Shown here in pieces: positions 47,041 to 56,985 of a stretch of DNA of 64,000 nt (positions within the stretch are counted from its first letter, which is position 1; each line of letters starts with the position of its first letter). The position numbers and the translations under genes are program-made. The notes beneath the pieces are model-generated. The model was not told where the DNA came from. It saw only the letters and a list, made by a program, of their open reading frames with translations, and did no database searches. Location of the stretch: the NCBI GenBank assembly GCA_037783415.1, contig JAZGTN010000177.1, positions 620,001 to 684,000 of the forward strand, in the 5' to 3' direction. The DNA is from Leptasterias polaris. Taxonomy: Eukaryota; Echinodermata; Asteroidea; Forcipulatida; Asteriidae.

Positions 47041-47082
47041 CCATGGAGCTATAGTATAAGGTACAACCAGGAGTTCCTCCAT
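45094..47082 (-). CDS. LINE reverse transcriptase ORF, 662 aa, N-terminus supplied by satellite
   Basis: The frame is open over 662 codons. RT motifs in order: NPNKATGPDEIRGRTLKC (about residue 213), PLCWKTAIITPVAKK, DYRPVAITSVVMKCLEKI, ALFIDFSSAFNTIQP, TGSPQGCVISPILFIIYTNE, FKYADDTVILGL and NYKYLGTIIDNKLNW, all catalytic residues present. The C-terminal domain runs to RYLNSFIPYSVRLLNRV. The first 14 residues (MEELLVVPYTIAPW) are translated from the satellite unit, so the ATG at 47082 is not the element's own start: the natural protein would begin upstream with an endonuclease that is missing here. The open frame suggests recent insertion. Mobility of this truncated copy is not expected. Confidence 0.9.
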   Translation of the reverse strand: MEELLVVPYTIAPWRTVQLWNTESVDRLQTAFEITDWDVLLSSGGDINEQTDVVNCYVRFCESQHIATKTITEYPNNKAWLTKEVKLILQERKQAHRAGDHAKVKDLNRIFRREVRLAKVKYRQKLEHCFQNNNPKGAWRCLEMITDYKTPKNKGFKNIDDSKQKADDLNEFYCRFDNIDMSTTLDLISDDLRQMDDTPISIDEREVVKQFKLINPNKATGPDEIRGRTLKCCARQLATPYRELFQMSVDQQALPLCWKTAIITPVAKKPRASENNDYRPVAITSVVMKCLEKIILHNLIQPIQEKLDIYQFAYQPNKSVQDAVLSFTHEIYQHLDKQQCYARALFIDFSSAFNTIQPTLLLEKLKHLGVKPSLILWIRDFLSARVQKVKVNNILSDPIVCNTGSPQGCVISPILFIIYTNECTSNLSSVKIFKYADDTVILGLINNQQEGEYRKAIQNFSQWCNDNYLILNPQKTKEIVFDFRHIKRGEPSANSITLIGQDIDIVQNYKYLGTIIDNKLNWSNHCSALITKGCRLMYFLRKLNYFHVDKEIMFLFYSSVIESAITHDCVVWYNGARKQDTGKMKRVVKQASKILGINIDLDETCRDKVLSKAEAVVCNTNHPLNKFFIKLRSGRRWQSLRCKTNRYLNSFIPYSVRLLNRV

Positions 47083-47556
47083 GGAGTTATAGTATAAGAT
47101 ACAACCAGGAGTTCCTCCATGGAGCTATAGTATAAGATACAACCAGGAGTTCCTCCATGGAGCTATAGTATAAGGTACAACCATGGAGTTCCTCCATGGA
47201 GCTATAGTATAAGGTACAACCAGGAGTTCCTCCATGGAGCTATAGTATAAGGTACAACCAGGAGTTCCTCCATGGAGTTATAGTATAAGATACAACCAGG
47301 AGTTCCTCCATGGAGTTATAGTATAAGGTACAACCAGGAGTTCCTCCATGGAGTTAGTATAAGATACAACCAGGAGTTCCTCCATGGAGCTATAGTATAA
47401 GATACAACCAGGAGTTCCTCCATGGAGCTATAGTATAAGGTACAACCAGGAATTCCTCCATGGAGCTACATGTATAGTATAAGGTACAACCAGGAGTTCC
47501 TCCATGGAGCTATAGTATAAGATACAACCAAGAGTTCCTCCATGATACAACCATAG
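47039..47556. repeat. 38-bp satellite, right block (about 13 copies)
   Basis: The same unit as the left block continues after the LINE, with more irregularities: a unit lacking TATA (GGAGTTAGTATAAG near 47350), an insertion ACATGT (near 47466) and changed bases near the end. The array edge is at about 47556. Confidence 0.95.
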
Positions 47557-47725
47557 AGAAAGGACATTTAACTTTAAGGTTGTATGTTATCCTTTAGCTC
47601 TTCGCTCAAGTTGATTCAAAGTTGCTTATTAAAGTCACACAATAATTTTTTTTTTTAAAGTCATCAAATTCTCACGTTTGTTTTATATAGGCCTTTTTAG
47701 GTGTTCGTGCAATGGCATGTGTTTT

Positions 47726-48045
47726 AATCCAGTTTAATTTGGACACCCTGTGTTTCAATCTAGTCAAATTTGGACACCCTGTATTTCAATCTAGTCAAAT
47801 TTGGACACCCTGTGTTTTAATCCAGTCAAATTTTGACACCCTGTTTATCAATCCAGTTTAATTTGGACACCTGTGTTTCAATCTAGTCAAATTTGGACAC
47901 CCTGTATTTCAATCTACATGTAGTCAAATTTGGACACCCTGTGTTTCAATCTAGTCAAATTTGGACATCCTGTGTTTCAATCCAGTCAAATTTGGACACA
48001 CTGTATTTCAATCCAGTCAAATTTGGACATACTTTGTTTCAAATC
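47726..48045. repeat. 31-bp minisatellite, about 10 copies
   Basis: The unit AATCTAGTCAAATTTGGACA followed by CCCTGTGTTTC repeats with small variation (CTAGTC/CCAGTC, ACACC/ACATC/ACACA, GTG/GTA). Not coding in any consistent way, as 31 is not a multiple of three. Confidence 0.9.
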
Positions 48046-48165
48046 CAGGCTAAAAGCCTGCACAAGATGGATTGAATATTTTTACTTGATCTCAGTTTCC
48101 TGTTTATATTTCTTTACCACGCTGTGATGGTGCGAAATGATTCTCCATGATTGATGCACACATAC

Positions 48166-48315
48166 CTTTTTCTTGCCAAGCTGATGTTGACTTGAGTTTG
48201 AGAGGGCTATCTTTTGAGTACCGTGTTGTGGGACCATGGTCATCACTTCTTTTGACGAGTCTTTCATGGTTACTAATTCTAACCCAAACATATGGGCAGG
48301 AGTAACGAGAATAGC
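48166..48315 (-). CDS. Unidentified gene, internal exon
   Basis: Acceptor CCTGATAGCAG and donor AAAAAG|GTATGTG frame 150 nt, exactly 50 codons, phase 0 at both ends. It reads AILVTPAHMFGLELVTMKDS, then SKEVMTMVPQHGTQKIAL and SNSSQHQLGKKK. In-frame TGA and TAG just upstream of the acceptor make a splice site necessary. It follows in phase the exon at 54673-54745. The pyrimidine tract is weak. The polar, serine- and lysine-rich sequence suggests a linker. Family not recognised. Confidence 0.55.
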
Positions 48316-48524
48316 CTGCTATCAGGAACATGGTTGACTTACTATCCTTTCAAATAACAAATAAAAACATACACATTTTTGGTACGATCACTTTTCAAAA
48401 TTACCCTTTATCATCCTCTGCATATCTGTGATTTGCAAAATAAGAATCAAATATTGTTGATTACACATTCCACAGCTATTCTTTTTCAAGTGTAATTGAC
48501 AAAATTAATTAATTCAAATACTGT

Positions 48525-48716
48525 AACTTGGGTCGAGTCCGAGTCCAAGTTTAGAGTAACTTGGGTCGAGTCCAAGTTTAGAGTAACTTGGGTCGAGTCC
48601 AAGTTTAGAGTAACTTGGGTCGAGTCCAAGTTTAGAGTAACTTGGGTCGAGTCCAAATTTAGAGTAACTTCGGTCAAGTCCGAGTCCAGAGTCTAAGTTT
48701 AGAGTAACTTGGGTCT
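48525..48716. repeat. 27-bp minisatellite, about 6-7 copies
   Basis: The unit TAACTTGGGTCGAGTCCAAG followed by TTTAGAG repeats. Because 27 is a multiple of three, both strands stay open through it (VESKFRVTW on +, TQVTLNLDS on -), which is an effect of the repeat rather than evidence of a gene. GAGTCC also occurs in the hAT-like element at 55179. Confidence 0.9.
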
Positions 48717-49169
48717 AGTTCAATGCACATGTACAATGTATGTGTTGCGTAAACTTGAGAATGTTCTTGATTTTTTTATTATTTTTTTTTATTTCAGTCT
48801 ACACTGGGCCAAAAAGAATAGTCCTTGATTTACCGCTATGACAGATGTGTGTACAATGTACATATTAGTATGTATGGGGGCAAATTTAATTTATGGATTG
48901 CTAAACAGTTGCTATGTGGGGAATTTCAAATTCAAACTGGAAGCATTTAATTTCAAGAGAGTTGCAACTGCAAATAATCAAAGGCTTTGGTTCATGTTTT
49001 TCTCAACCAAATTATTCAGTTGTGTAACAACTGACATTCAAATCTTAGATGTAACACATCTCAACTTGAATACATGTAAGCTTGGTTTTAGCGAGACCAA
49101 ACATTCATTACTTTGTGTATAGATTGCACCATTAAGTAGGCGTCATGTTCCAATTGATGATGTCACTGA

Positions 49170-49400
49170 TAGTGCTGGACGATATCACGATAATATTGTC
49201 ATGATATGATATTAGGACATTATCGTTAATATCGATGTTGGTTTTAGAAATATTGAAATATCGTGATAATGACGATATTTTGTATAAATAGCCGATATAA
49301 TGTGTTGTTTGCTATTAACTGTAAGTAATCTATGGACTGCCTTCTTTAGGGTTTCTAACTAGCGTTAGCCATTCAGTAGTTTGGACGGCGACCAGCCCTA
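49170..49400. mobile_element. Short hAT-like MITE with ATATCGTGATA core
   Basis: Starts TAGTGCTGGACGATATCACG and ends GACGGCGACCAGCCCTA. The ends are partial inverses (TAGxGCTGG). The interior is full of ATATCG/CGATAT palindromes. The TAGGGCTGG-CGATAT start resembles hAT non-autonomous elements of fish, from memory. No matching 8-bp flanks. Confidence 0.45.
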
Positions 49401-49542
49401 CACAGCGTAAATACCAGTCTTGTTTAGGTTTGAATGCCGCCAAACCAGAGTACAAAGTTTGAAGTTCAAACTTTGAATGGATCGCAGCATTTTTCAAGAT
49501 TAGAAGAAAACTAATTAGTACCCTGTATACCTCATCCCATCA

Positions 49543-49650
49543 CAGGGGCGGATCCAGGATTTTTTAAACCGGGGGGCACAACGGCGAAACCAGGATTTTG
49601 TATTAGAGGGTTAAACAAAATGGGTGGGGTCCAGGGGCCGGCCTTACGGC

Positions 49651-49681
<31 letters not shown>

Positions 49682-50146
49682 GGAAGCTGTGAGCTTTTGC
49701 CGATTTGAGGGGTGAAAAATCAAACCTCCATGTGCCTAAAACCGAGAAATAGACACACTTTTATAGGAAATCAGATCCATATAAATCTTCTAAATTTACT
49801 GGAAAATTTTCTGTAACATCGATGGTGGGGGGTCCAGGAGTGAAGCCCTGGTGGGGGTCCAGGGGGCAAAGCCCCCGGAAGCTCTGAGCTTTTGGCGATT
49901 TGAGGGGTGAAAAATCAAACCTCCATGTGCCTAAAACCGAGAAATAGACACACTTTTATAGGAAATCAGATCCATATAAATCTTCTAAATTTACTGGAAA
50001 ATTTTCTGTAACATCGATGGTGGGGGTTCAGGGGTGAAGCCCTGGTGGGGGTGCAGGGGGCGAATCCCCCGGAAGCTCTGTATTACAAGGATTTTGTATT
50101 AGAGGGTTAAACAAAATGGGTGGGGTCCAGGGGCCGGCCTTACGGC

Positions 50147-50177
<31 letters not shown>

Positions 50178-50870
50178 GGAAGCTCTGAGCTTTTGGCGAT
50201 TTGAGGGGTGAAAAATCAAACCTCCATGTGCCTAAAACCGAGAAATAGACACACTTTTATAGGAAATCAGATCCATATAAATCTTCTAAATTTACTGGAA
50301 AATTTTCTGTAACATCGATGGTGGGGGGTCCAGGAGTGAAGCCCTGGTGGGGGTCCAGGGGGCGAAGCCCCCGGAAGCTCTGAGCTTTTGGCGATTTGAG
50401 GGGTGAAAAATCAAACCTCCATGTGCCTAAAACCGAGAAATAGACACACTTTTATAGGAAATCAGATCCATATAAATCTTCTAAATTTACTGGAAAATTT
50501 TCTGTAACATCGATGGTGGGGGGTCCAGGAGTGAAGCCCTGGTGGGGGTCCAGGGGGCGAAGCCCCCGGAAGCTCTGAGCTTTTGGCGATTTGAGGGGTG
50601 AAAAATCAAACCTCCATGTGCCTAAAACCGAGAAATAGACACACTTTTATAGGAAATCAGATCCATATAAATCTTCTAAATTTACTGGAAAATTTTCTGT
50701 AACATCGATGGTGGGGGTTCAGGGGTGAAGCCCTGGTGGGGGTGCAGGGGGCGAATCCCCCGGAAGCTCTGATCTTTTGGCATTTTGAGGGGTGAAAAAG
50801 TCAAGCCTCTGTGTGCCTGAAACCGAGAAATAGACACACTTTTTAAGCTTTTCTGATCCATACCAATCTT
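49543..50870. repeat. Nested tandem expansion: 195-bp unit, about 6 copies, plus a ~495-bp duplication
   Basis: GGAAGCTCTGAGCTTTTGGC and the following text (GGGGTGAAAAATCAAACCTC, ATAGACACACTTTTATAGG, TTTCTGTAACATCGATGG) recur starting at 49682, 49877, 50178, 50373, 50568 and 50762, with a partial start at 50071. A longer block (ATTTTGTATTAGAGGGTTAA ... GGGCCGGCCTTACGGCCCCT) occurs at about 49594 and 50090, 495 bp apart, so two units were copied together. The array starts with CAGGGGCGGATCCAGG, an element end. The last unit is more diverged. Confidence 0.9.
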
Positions 50871-51074
50871 CTAATTTTACTCAAAGAAAATTTTAATCCC
50901 ACAAATCTCGCGTTTGGATCTGGTCGCTGCAATATCTGGTTTCATGCATATATCCATTCAAAAAATATAGTTCAAGCTTAGTGTAGTCTTTACACTTGAA
51001 TGCCAGAATGACATGAAATATATTTTATCCAGGACAAATGAACTTTATCCAGGACTTTTGAACGCAGCAGACTA

Positions 51075-51804
51075 AAGCCCTTTTCACACGAGAATCAGAA
51101 ACTTACGTCCATCGTTTTGGGCGCCAGTTGTCTGTCCCAAAGGTTGCGTGCGATATCATGACAAACATTCACACGATGATACTTCGCGTTCCCAACGTCC
51201 CTCGTTTTCGTGAGATCGCTACGTATTGGGTCATTGGTTATTTATTAGTTCGCTGGTTCTCTGTCGGTGTCCCATTTAATGTTACGTAAATGCGTTTAGG
51301 GTACCATCGATCGTTTTCTTGGTGCGACATTTCTGCTTTTTCGTGCGAATTCTCAGTTTCCTGACGAACTTCGAAGATGAATGTAGCGGAAAGTGTTTTG
51401 TCAGAGATGGCAAGTGGAAATGCCAAATCCAAAAACAAAGGTAACTTAACATAATTTGTGACACGAACATTTCTTCCACTGACGCCATTTTAACGGAGGA
51501 AGGAATGCTCGAACAAACTAACGACATTTCTCCCGCTGCGCATGCGTGATCGTTGTGTGATCGTTGTGTGATCGCATGGGACCTTGGTATCATAACGTGC
51601 GTCGTTTCACACGACCGATCTTGGCGATTCTAAACAGGGATGCGTTTTTTGGAGGAGGTCTTGATCCCGGTTGTTTATAACGCGGGTCCCAGGTAATTTC
51701 ATCACACGGATTCCTTTCACACGACGCAAATTTGCGATTTCATGACACCGATGCGATTTCGTTGCAAACGACCATCGTTTAGAGCGCTCGTGTGAAACGG
51801 GCTT
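51075..51804. mobile_element. TIR element AAGCCC(T/G)TTTCACACGAG, TA target site
   Basis: Left TAAAGCCCTTTTCACACGAG (51073) and right CTCGTGTGAAACGGGCTTTA (to 51806) match over 20 bp with one mismatch. Both are bounded by TA, consistent with TA duplication as in Tc1/mariner-like and some other families. Inside, further TTCACACGA copies occur (about 51170, 51606, 51716), showing internal reiteration of the end sequence. No transposase frame; 730 bp, non-autonomous. Confidence 0.75.
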
Positions 51805-52018
51805 TACATGTACCAGGTAAATTTCCATTGTTTACGTAGTTCTGAGCATGTGCACATTACCAAGAACAATGAATTTACCTGGTAAGTCTGCTGCCACCTA
51901 GCGTCCCAAAAGTCCCCCATTGGCACGTCAGGTTTCAAACGCTTATGTTATCGTGCAAATCTAAGCAATTACAAGTGACATATCATGAAAGATTCATTTT
52001 GGCATAGATAGGCATAGG

Positions 52019-52080
52019 ATGTAAAAGAAATGTAAAAAAAGAAATGTAAAAAAAGAAATGTAAAAAAAGGATGTAAAAGA
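52019..52080. repeat. Short tandem repeat GAAATGTAAAAAAA
   Basis: The string AAGAAATGTAAAAAA is repeated three to four times. Low complexity. Confidence 0.85.
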
Positions 52081-52184
52081 AATCCATCCTGCCGCTGGGG
52101 GAAAAGACACCACACACACACACTTGTGGCTAAGTTTTAAGCAGGCAGATGGTTAAAAAAAAAAAATATATATTCAAATTTTAC

Positions 52185-52234
52185 CCGGGGGGGCACGTGC
52201 CCCCTGGGGCCCCCCCCCCTGGATCCGCGCCTGG
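52185..52234. repeat. Element end: GC-rich palindrome and CCTGGATCCGCGCCTG
   Basis: GGGGGGCACGTGCCCCC is a palindrome, followed by a C-run and CCTGGATCCGCGCCTG. The latter is the inverse of the CAGGGGCGGATCCAGG start at 49543. The two could be the ends of one 2.7-kb composite element or of two separate copies. Flanking 8-mers do not match. Confidence 0.55.
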
Positions 52235-52239
52235 TGAGC

Positions 52240-52930
52240 CATGGTTGTCTTCCTTCATGGTATCGCCAAAGCAGTACGAACGTGCTTGGCATAGGCTGAT
52301 TTCTGACTGGCCGCTTTCCGATTGGCCGAAACGCACTAGATCGGTGTGAATATTTATGAAGTAATTCTTCTCACAGCGCTGCCATCCAATAGTATTCATC
52401 ACTTCGATCCTGTGGATGTACATGTACTTGCTCCTAGCATGCTATACTTTATTGTTAGGGGATGAAGGAAGGGTGTGTAGCAGTGGGAGCGAAGCTGCAG
52501 GGGAAATTCCCTTGGTGAGAAATCATCGCATGGTTGGGAAATGTCAGGTGCACTGAAAAGTATGTATTTACGTAATGTGCCTGTGTATCGGAATAAAAAT
52601 CGAGGCACCAGCTTTTAGAGATCGCAACGTTCAATCATGGAGGGTAGAAATCATGAATTAATTGAGTCGGAACCAGTGATAAAAAGCACACAAAAACGCA
52701 GGACATTCTGTTTTCATGGAATATGGATATTAAATTCAGTGATTTCATCTCAGCGGTTTATCCATACATTCATGTCTTGTTTGTTTATTTTATTGCTCAT
52801 TTCCTTCCTGCGGTAAAACCGTTTTTCCGCGTCCTAAAAATCTTCACGATGTTTCGTCATATCTGATATTTACCCAACGATAAATCGCCAGTCAAAATTT
52901 ACGTTACTGTCCAGGGCTAGTCACTGAGAT
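52240..52930. other. Intronic, no feature recognised
   Basis: No domain-bearing open frame, no strong repeat. Confidence 0.4.
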
Positions 52931-52934
52931 GTGA

Positions 52935-53545
52935 ACTAAATTTTTTTATGGAACACATCCCAGCTTGAGTATGCAAAGTTTCAGCTTATGAGTATGCAAA
53001 GTTTCATCTTGAGTACCCAAGTTGTTCCTGTAAAACACTACCTTGGTGGTGATATAACATGACAGTTGATGACGACCTGAGGACGTCACTCTATATGTTA
53101 CCCATATTTGACCTTCCAAGCCTGATGCAAAATAAAATTTGATTGCAGCTCATTTTGTTTTCAAGATATGTAATAAGTGGTCAAAATTTTAAAAATTAGT
53201 TAGAAATAATGTGATGCCCTCATCACGATGTCACTTCAAATGTTGATAGTCATTGTAGTTGCTAAAAATACACCAAGTTTCAACTCAGTCAGATTTGTGG
53301 TTTGCTAGATACACGGCTTTAAAAAGTGCACCTTTAAGGCAATACCACATGACACATGGTGACGTCATCAATCAACGAATCCACACAAAAAGTTGTCTGC
53401 ATGAAGGTCATTAAGTAATAAGTATACCAATTTTGAAACAATGATCAAAAACTTTTCCACAGACATCTAGTGAACTGTATTTTTAAATGTTTTTAACCTG
53501 CCGCTAGAGAGTGCTCTTGAATTTGGTGACATCATTGGGCCTATT
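52935..53545. repeat. Diverged copy of the ACTTCC/TGACGTCA repeat family
   Basis: Starts with AACACATCCCAGCTTGAGTA, as at 30125. Later it has the inverse of the 33120-33300 block (TTTGTGGTTTGCTAGATACA, ACACATGGTGACGTCATCAA, AACCTGCCGCTAGAG). A short duplication AGTATGCAAAGTTTCA occurs twice near 52970-53005. Confidence 0.6.
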
Positions 53546-53968
53546 TTTTAAACCAGACATTTGCCATCCAACAACATCGTTGAAAGCAACTCCAAAACAG
53601 TTGCCACTTTTAAATTACCAGACACTTTTAAATTCAATCGAGGTAGAGGTCATGTAATGTCACATATACAATCAAAAACGAAGACCTATATAACCTTTTT
53701 AGAATCTGTCCGGACCGTCTGCACCAAAGGTAAAGTGTGCGTTTCTCAAGAAAGCAATGTAGCTACTACTACAATCACCTATATTCGTGCTAATAAAGTA
53801 AACTATGATTCTATGTCTATTGAGCCTAAAGAATGTACATGAAGAGCTTGAGGAAGCAAACAGCGAAGTTTTCCTGTTAAAAACATAAACTTGTAATTTA
53901 ACACTAGGCTTATTATGCTAAGGTTCATTCTTGTAAAAGGAATGTTATGAATTACACAAGATTTTATT

Positions 53969-54362
53969 CACTGTCATTATCACTGCAGACAAGGCAGATA
54001 AGAGTGCAGTATTACACACAGTGTAGTCACTATCAGTGTCAAGGCAGACATGGCAGAGAAGACCACACAGTGTAGTCACGGTCAGTGTCAATGCAGACAT
54101 GGCAGAGAAAAACACACCGTGCAGTCACTGTCTGTGTCAATGCAGGCATGGCAGAGAAGAACACATAGTGTAGTCACTGTCAGTGTCAATGCAGACAGCA
54201 GAGAATAACACACAGTGTGGTCACTGTCAATGCAGACATGGCAGAGAAGAACACATGGTGTAGTCACTGTCAGTGTCAACGCAGACATGGCAGAGAAGAA
54301 CACACGGTGTAGTCACTGTCCGTGTGAAGGCAGACATGGCAGAGAAGAACACACAGTGTGGT
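53969..54362. repeat. 49-bp minisatellite, about 8 copies
   Basis: The unit CAGACATGGCAGAGAAGAAC followed by ACACAGTGTAGTCACTGTCA and GTGTCAATG repeats with small gaps and substitutions. Several copies have deletions (e.g. AGTGTGGTCACTGTCAATGC). Intronic for the minus-strand gene. Confidence 0.9.
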
Positions 54363-54672
54363 CACAACAAGTTATAACTTGAAATTGTATGGCTTTCCTT
54401 TAACTTTGTGAACTAACACGGCCTGCCATTTTGTAGAACCAAATTTTGACTCAACAAAATGGTGAATTGTTTTAGTTGATGAAGTAAAAGGAAAACCACA
54501 CAATTTGGAAGCAGTTTTGGGTGAATCATTATATTATACTTTTAAACCATCTTTACAGCCATATTCCTTTCATAACAAACACTTTTTCTAGCCGAAAGTG
54601 CCCAATCCACGGCAACGTGTCCCTTTATCATGTTTATAGACTATAGAGGATATCATGATCTAATATACTTAC

Positions 54673-54745
54673 CTCTGGCACAGTCTCATTGTCACTTGGA
54701 GAAGCTGGTGGCAGACCAATATCCATAAAGCCATAACCACTTAAT
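54673..54745 (-). CDS. Unidentified gene, internal exon
   Basis: Acceptor TCATAACTTGTAG and a strong donor CCAGAG|GTAAGTATA. The exon is 73 nt, one base plus 24 codons: LSGYGFMDIGLPPASPSDNE then TVPE. Its first base completes the AA left by the exon at 55078-55113 (AAA, Lys), and it ends in phase 0 as the exon at 48166-48315 requires. The proline/serine-rich acidic sequence suggests a flexible region. Confidence 0.65.
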
Positions 54746-54919
54746 CTACAAGTTATGACACAAAAATCACATTAAAGAGGAGCTCATCAAACAATGATCA
54801 AGCTCTGCATGGTACCAAAAGCATGGTATAAATGAAAAGTAACCCAGATATTGTTACTTATTGTTAACCCAGATATTGTCAATATGTAGATATTTCACCT
54901 TGATTAGCATTAAGGTCTA

Positions 54920-54946
54920 AACAGTCCGGGGGGAGGGGGGGGGGAC
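54920..54946. repeat. G-rich run
   Basis: GGGGGGAGGGGGGGGGG-type run. Low complexity. Confidence 0.85.
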
Positions 54947-55077
54947 CTGGACCTTCCCCTGCTTTGCACATTATTTACAATGTCCACATCAATCCTCATC
55001 TCCTGTAATTGCAATATTACTTTGAACGCCCTCAACTTTCTTTTTTAAAACTACACAAAGTGCTTAGGAAAACTTAC

Positions 55078-55113
55078 TTTTGTTGGGTGTTTTGTGAAAG
55101 CATCAGCTCTTGT
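55078..55113 (-). CDS. Unidentified gene, 36-nt exon, most upstream seen
   Basis: Acceptor GTTTATTTCAG and donor AAAA|GTAAGTTTTC frame 36 nt. Read with one base carried over it gives QELMLSQNTQQ plus AA of a lysine codon completed by the next exon. Small but with two good splice sites and correct phase into 54745. Exons further upstream, including the start codon, were not found in the window. Confidence 0.55.
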
Positions 55114-55178
55114 CTGAAATAAACACACAAAGAAAAAGTTTTTTTTTAAATATAAGTTGACATTGTGTGTCTTAGAGT

Positions 55179-56088
55179 CAGTGTTGTATGACTCGAGTCC
55201 AGGACTCGGACTCGAGTCCGTCTCGAGTCACAATTTCGGTGACTCGGACTTGACTCGAGTCACGTCTGCACTGGACTCGGACTCGACTCATGACTCGGAC
55301 TTGTCCCCGAGGACTCGTGACTCGAGTCACATATTTTTTTTTACAAACAATACCTTTTTTAAATATTAAAAACAATTCCGACGATCCGATCGTCATTCCC
55401 GGAGTGCACATGTCATACAGTTAACGTCTAGCACAATAAATAAGTACTGTCGTATATGGTGTTGCAAGTAATAGTGTTCGTGATTATTGTGTAGATGGCC
55501 ATCTAAGTACAGCGCGTGTATGTTCGATTCGTATGTTCAGTACGCATATTAACACTGGGATGCACGACACCAGCAGTATTATGCTGGTATTCTGTCAACG
55601 TTAACACCATAGCCACTGCTTGTGCTTGATGCCAGGGAAATGGCATGTCTGGTACCTGATGTAAAACACAGCCTGCATATTGCACTGTGATGGCTGTGTG
55701 TTGTTTGCACCAGTTTCTACACATGGTCGACACACAAACACGACGTCAAGTTTGGTCACGTCACTAGTAAAAACTAGTACAACATTTTTTTAATCATGGC
55801 ATCTGCCGTTCCGCCCCGTATTGTTTTATTTTGGTTATACCAACTTTAACAAAAAACTTTAACAGAACTTTGTTTAAAATAAATGTGTTTTATTTTGTCA
55901 TTTCCAATTCTTATTTTACGATATTTGGTTTGCAATAAAAAAAAACAAGTGACTCGTGACTCGGACTCAGACCAAGTGACTCGTGACTCGGACTCGGACC
56001 AAGTGACTCGGGACTCAGACTCGGACTCGACCCAAGTGACTTGAGACTCGGACTCGGACTCGACACAGGTGACTCGACTACAACACTA
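55179..56088. mobile_element. hAT-like non-autonomous element with perfect 8-bp target duplication
   Basis: CTTAGAGT flanks the element on both sides (55171-55178 and 56089-56096). The ends are CAGTGTTGTA and TACAACACTA, inverted copies with one difference. Both subterminal regions consist of ACTCG/GACTCGGACTC repeats (55190-55330 and 55945-56080). The 8-bp duplication and CA-GTG ends fit hAT. The 910-bp interior has no transposase. Confidence 0.9.
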
Positions 56089-56549
56089 CTTAGAGTCGCA
56101 TTGCACTCTCATACATGTACATACATACAGAACTAATGGTGCACCCTGCATGGACAGATAATCAGGAATACTGGGAATTCAAGTCAAATTAAGTTGACAC
56201 ACATGGTTGACTTTTGGTGACAATTCAAGCCTGGTTTTAAGGAAGGACCAAATTTGTTTAATAAACTAGTCGGGTACATGTACATTAAATGCATTTACCA
56301 TGGAAATTAAAGATGAATGTGAACAAATGTGACAACAATTTTGTTAAACAAACAATTGTCGTAAAACAAACGATTGTTAAACCACGTCCTAGAATTACTG
56401 TTCCCACGGTTTCTCCTGACCGTAACAATTTTGTAACTCTGTAACAATTTTGTTACAGAGAGGCAAATGAGTGCATACATGTAGTAATGATTTGAGTTAC
56501 ACTCAATAAATGTTGTTTTTTTGATGGCCAGAAATGCTAAGTTTCACAA

Positions 56550-56985
56550 AAAGCCCCATAAGTAGGAATCAAAACAGTGCTAATATAATATAGAACATTT
56601 ATAACGCGCACAAATCCGCAAAAAACGCTCATGGTGCAAACAGAGCAACATATGGTCATAAAAACAAAAGCAACGTACACAAGTGTACATAATAGTAAAC
56701 AGGATGCAATCATGATTTACAAATGGAAAAACTGAAATAAGCATTTACACATGATCCCGACCATAAGTGCTTTGCATGAGATGTGTTTTTAACCTGTTTT
56801 TGAATGTCTCAAGTGATGGAGAAGTACGAATATTGTAGGGAATTGCGTTCCATAACCGGGGAGCTGCGACAGAGAAAGCTCTGTCGCCCCAGGACCTAGA
56901 TGATTTAGGCACAACCAAGAGTAATTTAGCAGCTGATCGCAAACCAGACCGGGGTGGATTATATAATTCAAGTACATAGATCAGA
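56550..56985 (-). mobile_element. 3' fragment of a CR1/L2-like LINE
   Basis: Reading AAKLLLVVPKSSRSWGDRAF, then SVAAPRLWNAIPYNIRTSP and ETFKNRLKTHLM is the conserved C-terminus of CR1/L2-type RT proteins (residues corresponding to 56745-56942). A 3' UTR follows, down to GCGTTATAAATGTTCTATAT near 56590. Only the last ~65 codons remain, so it is strongly 5'-truncated. Confidence 0.8.

Noticed and set aside
43638..47556. CRISPR array
   Set aside because: The units are directly adjacent without unique spacers, and the DNA is eukaryotic. It is a satellite.
48486..48696. Repeat protein on either strand
   Set aside because: Both strands are open only because a 27-bp unit is a multiple of three. 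No start, splice or domain support.
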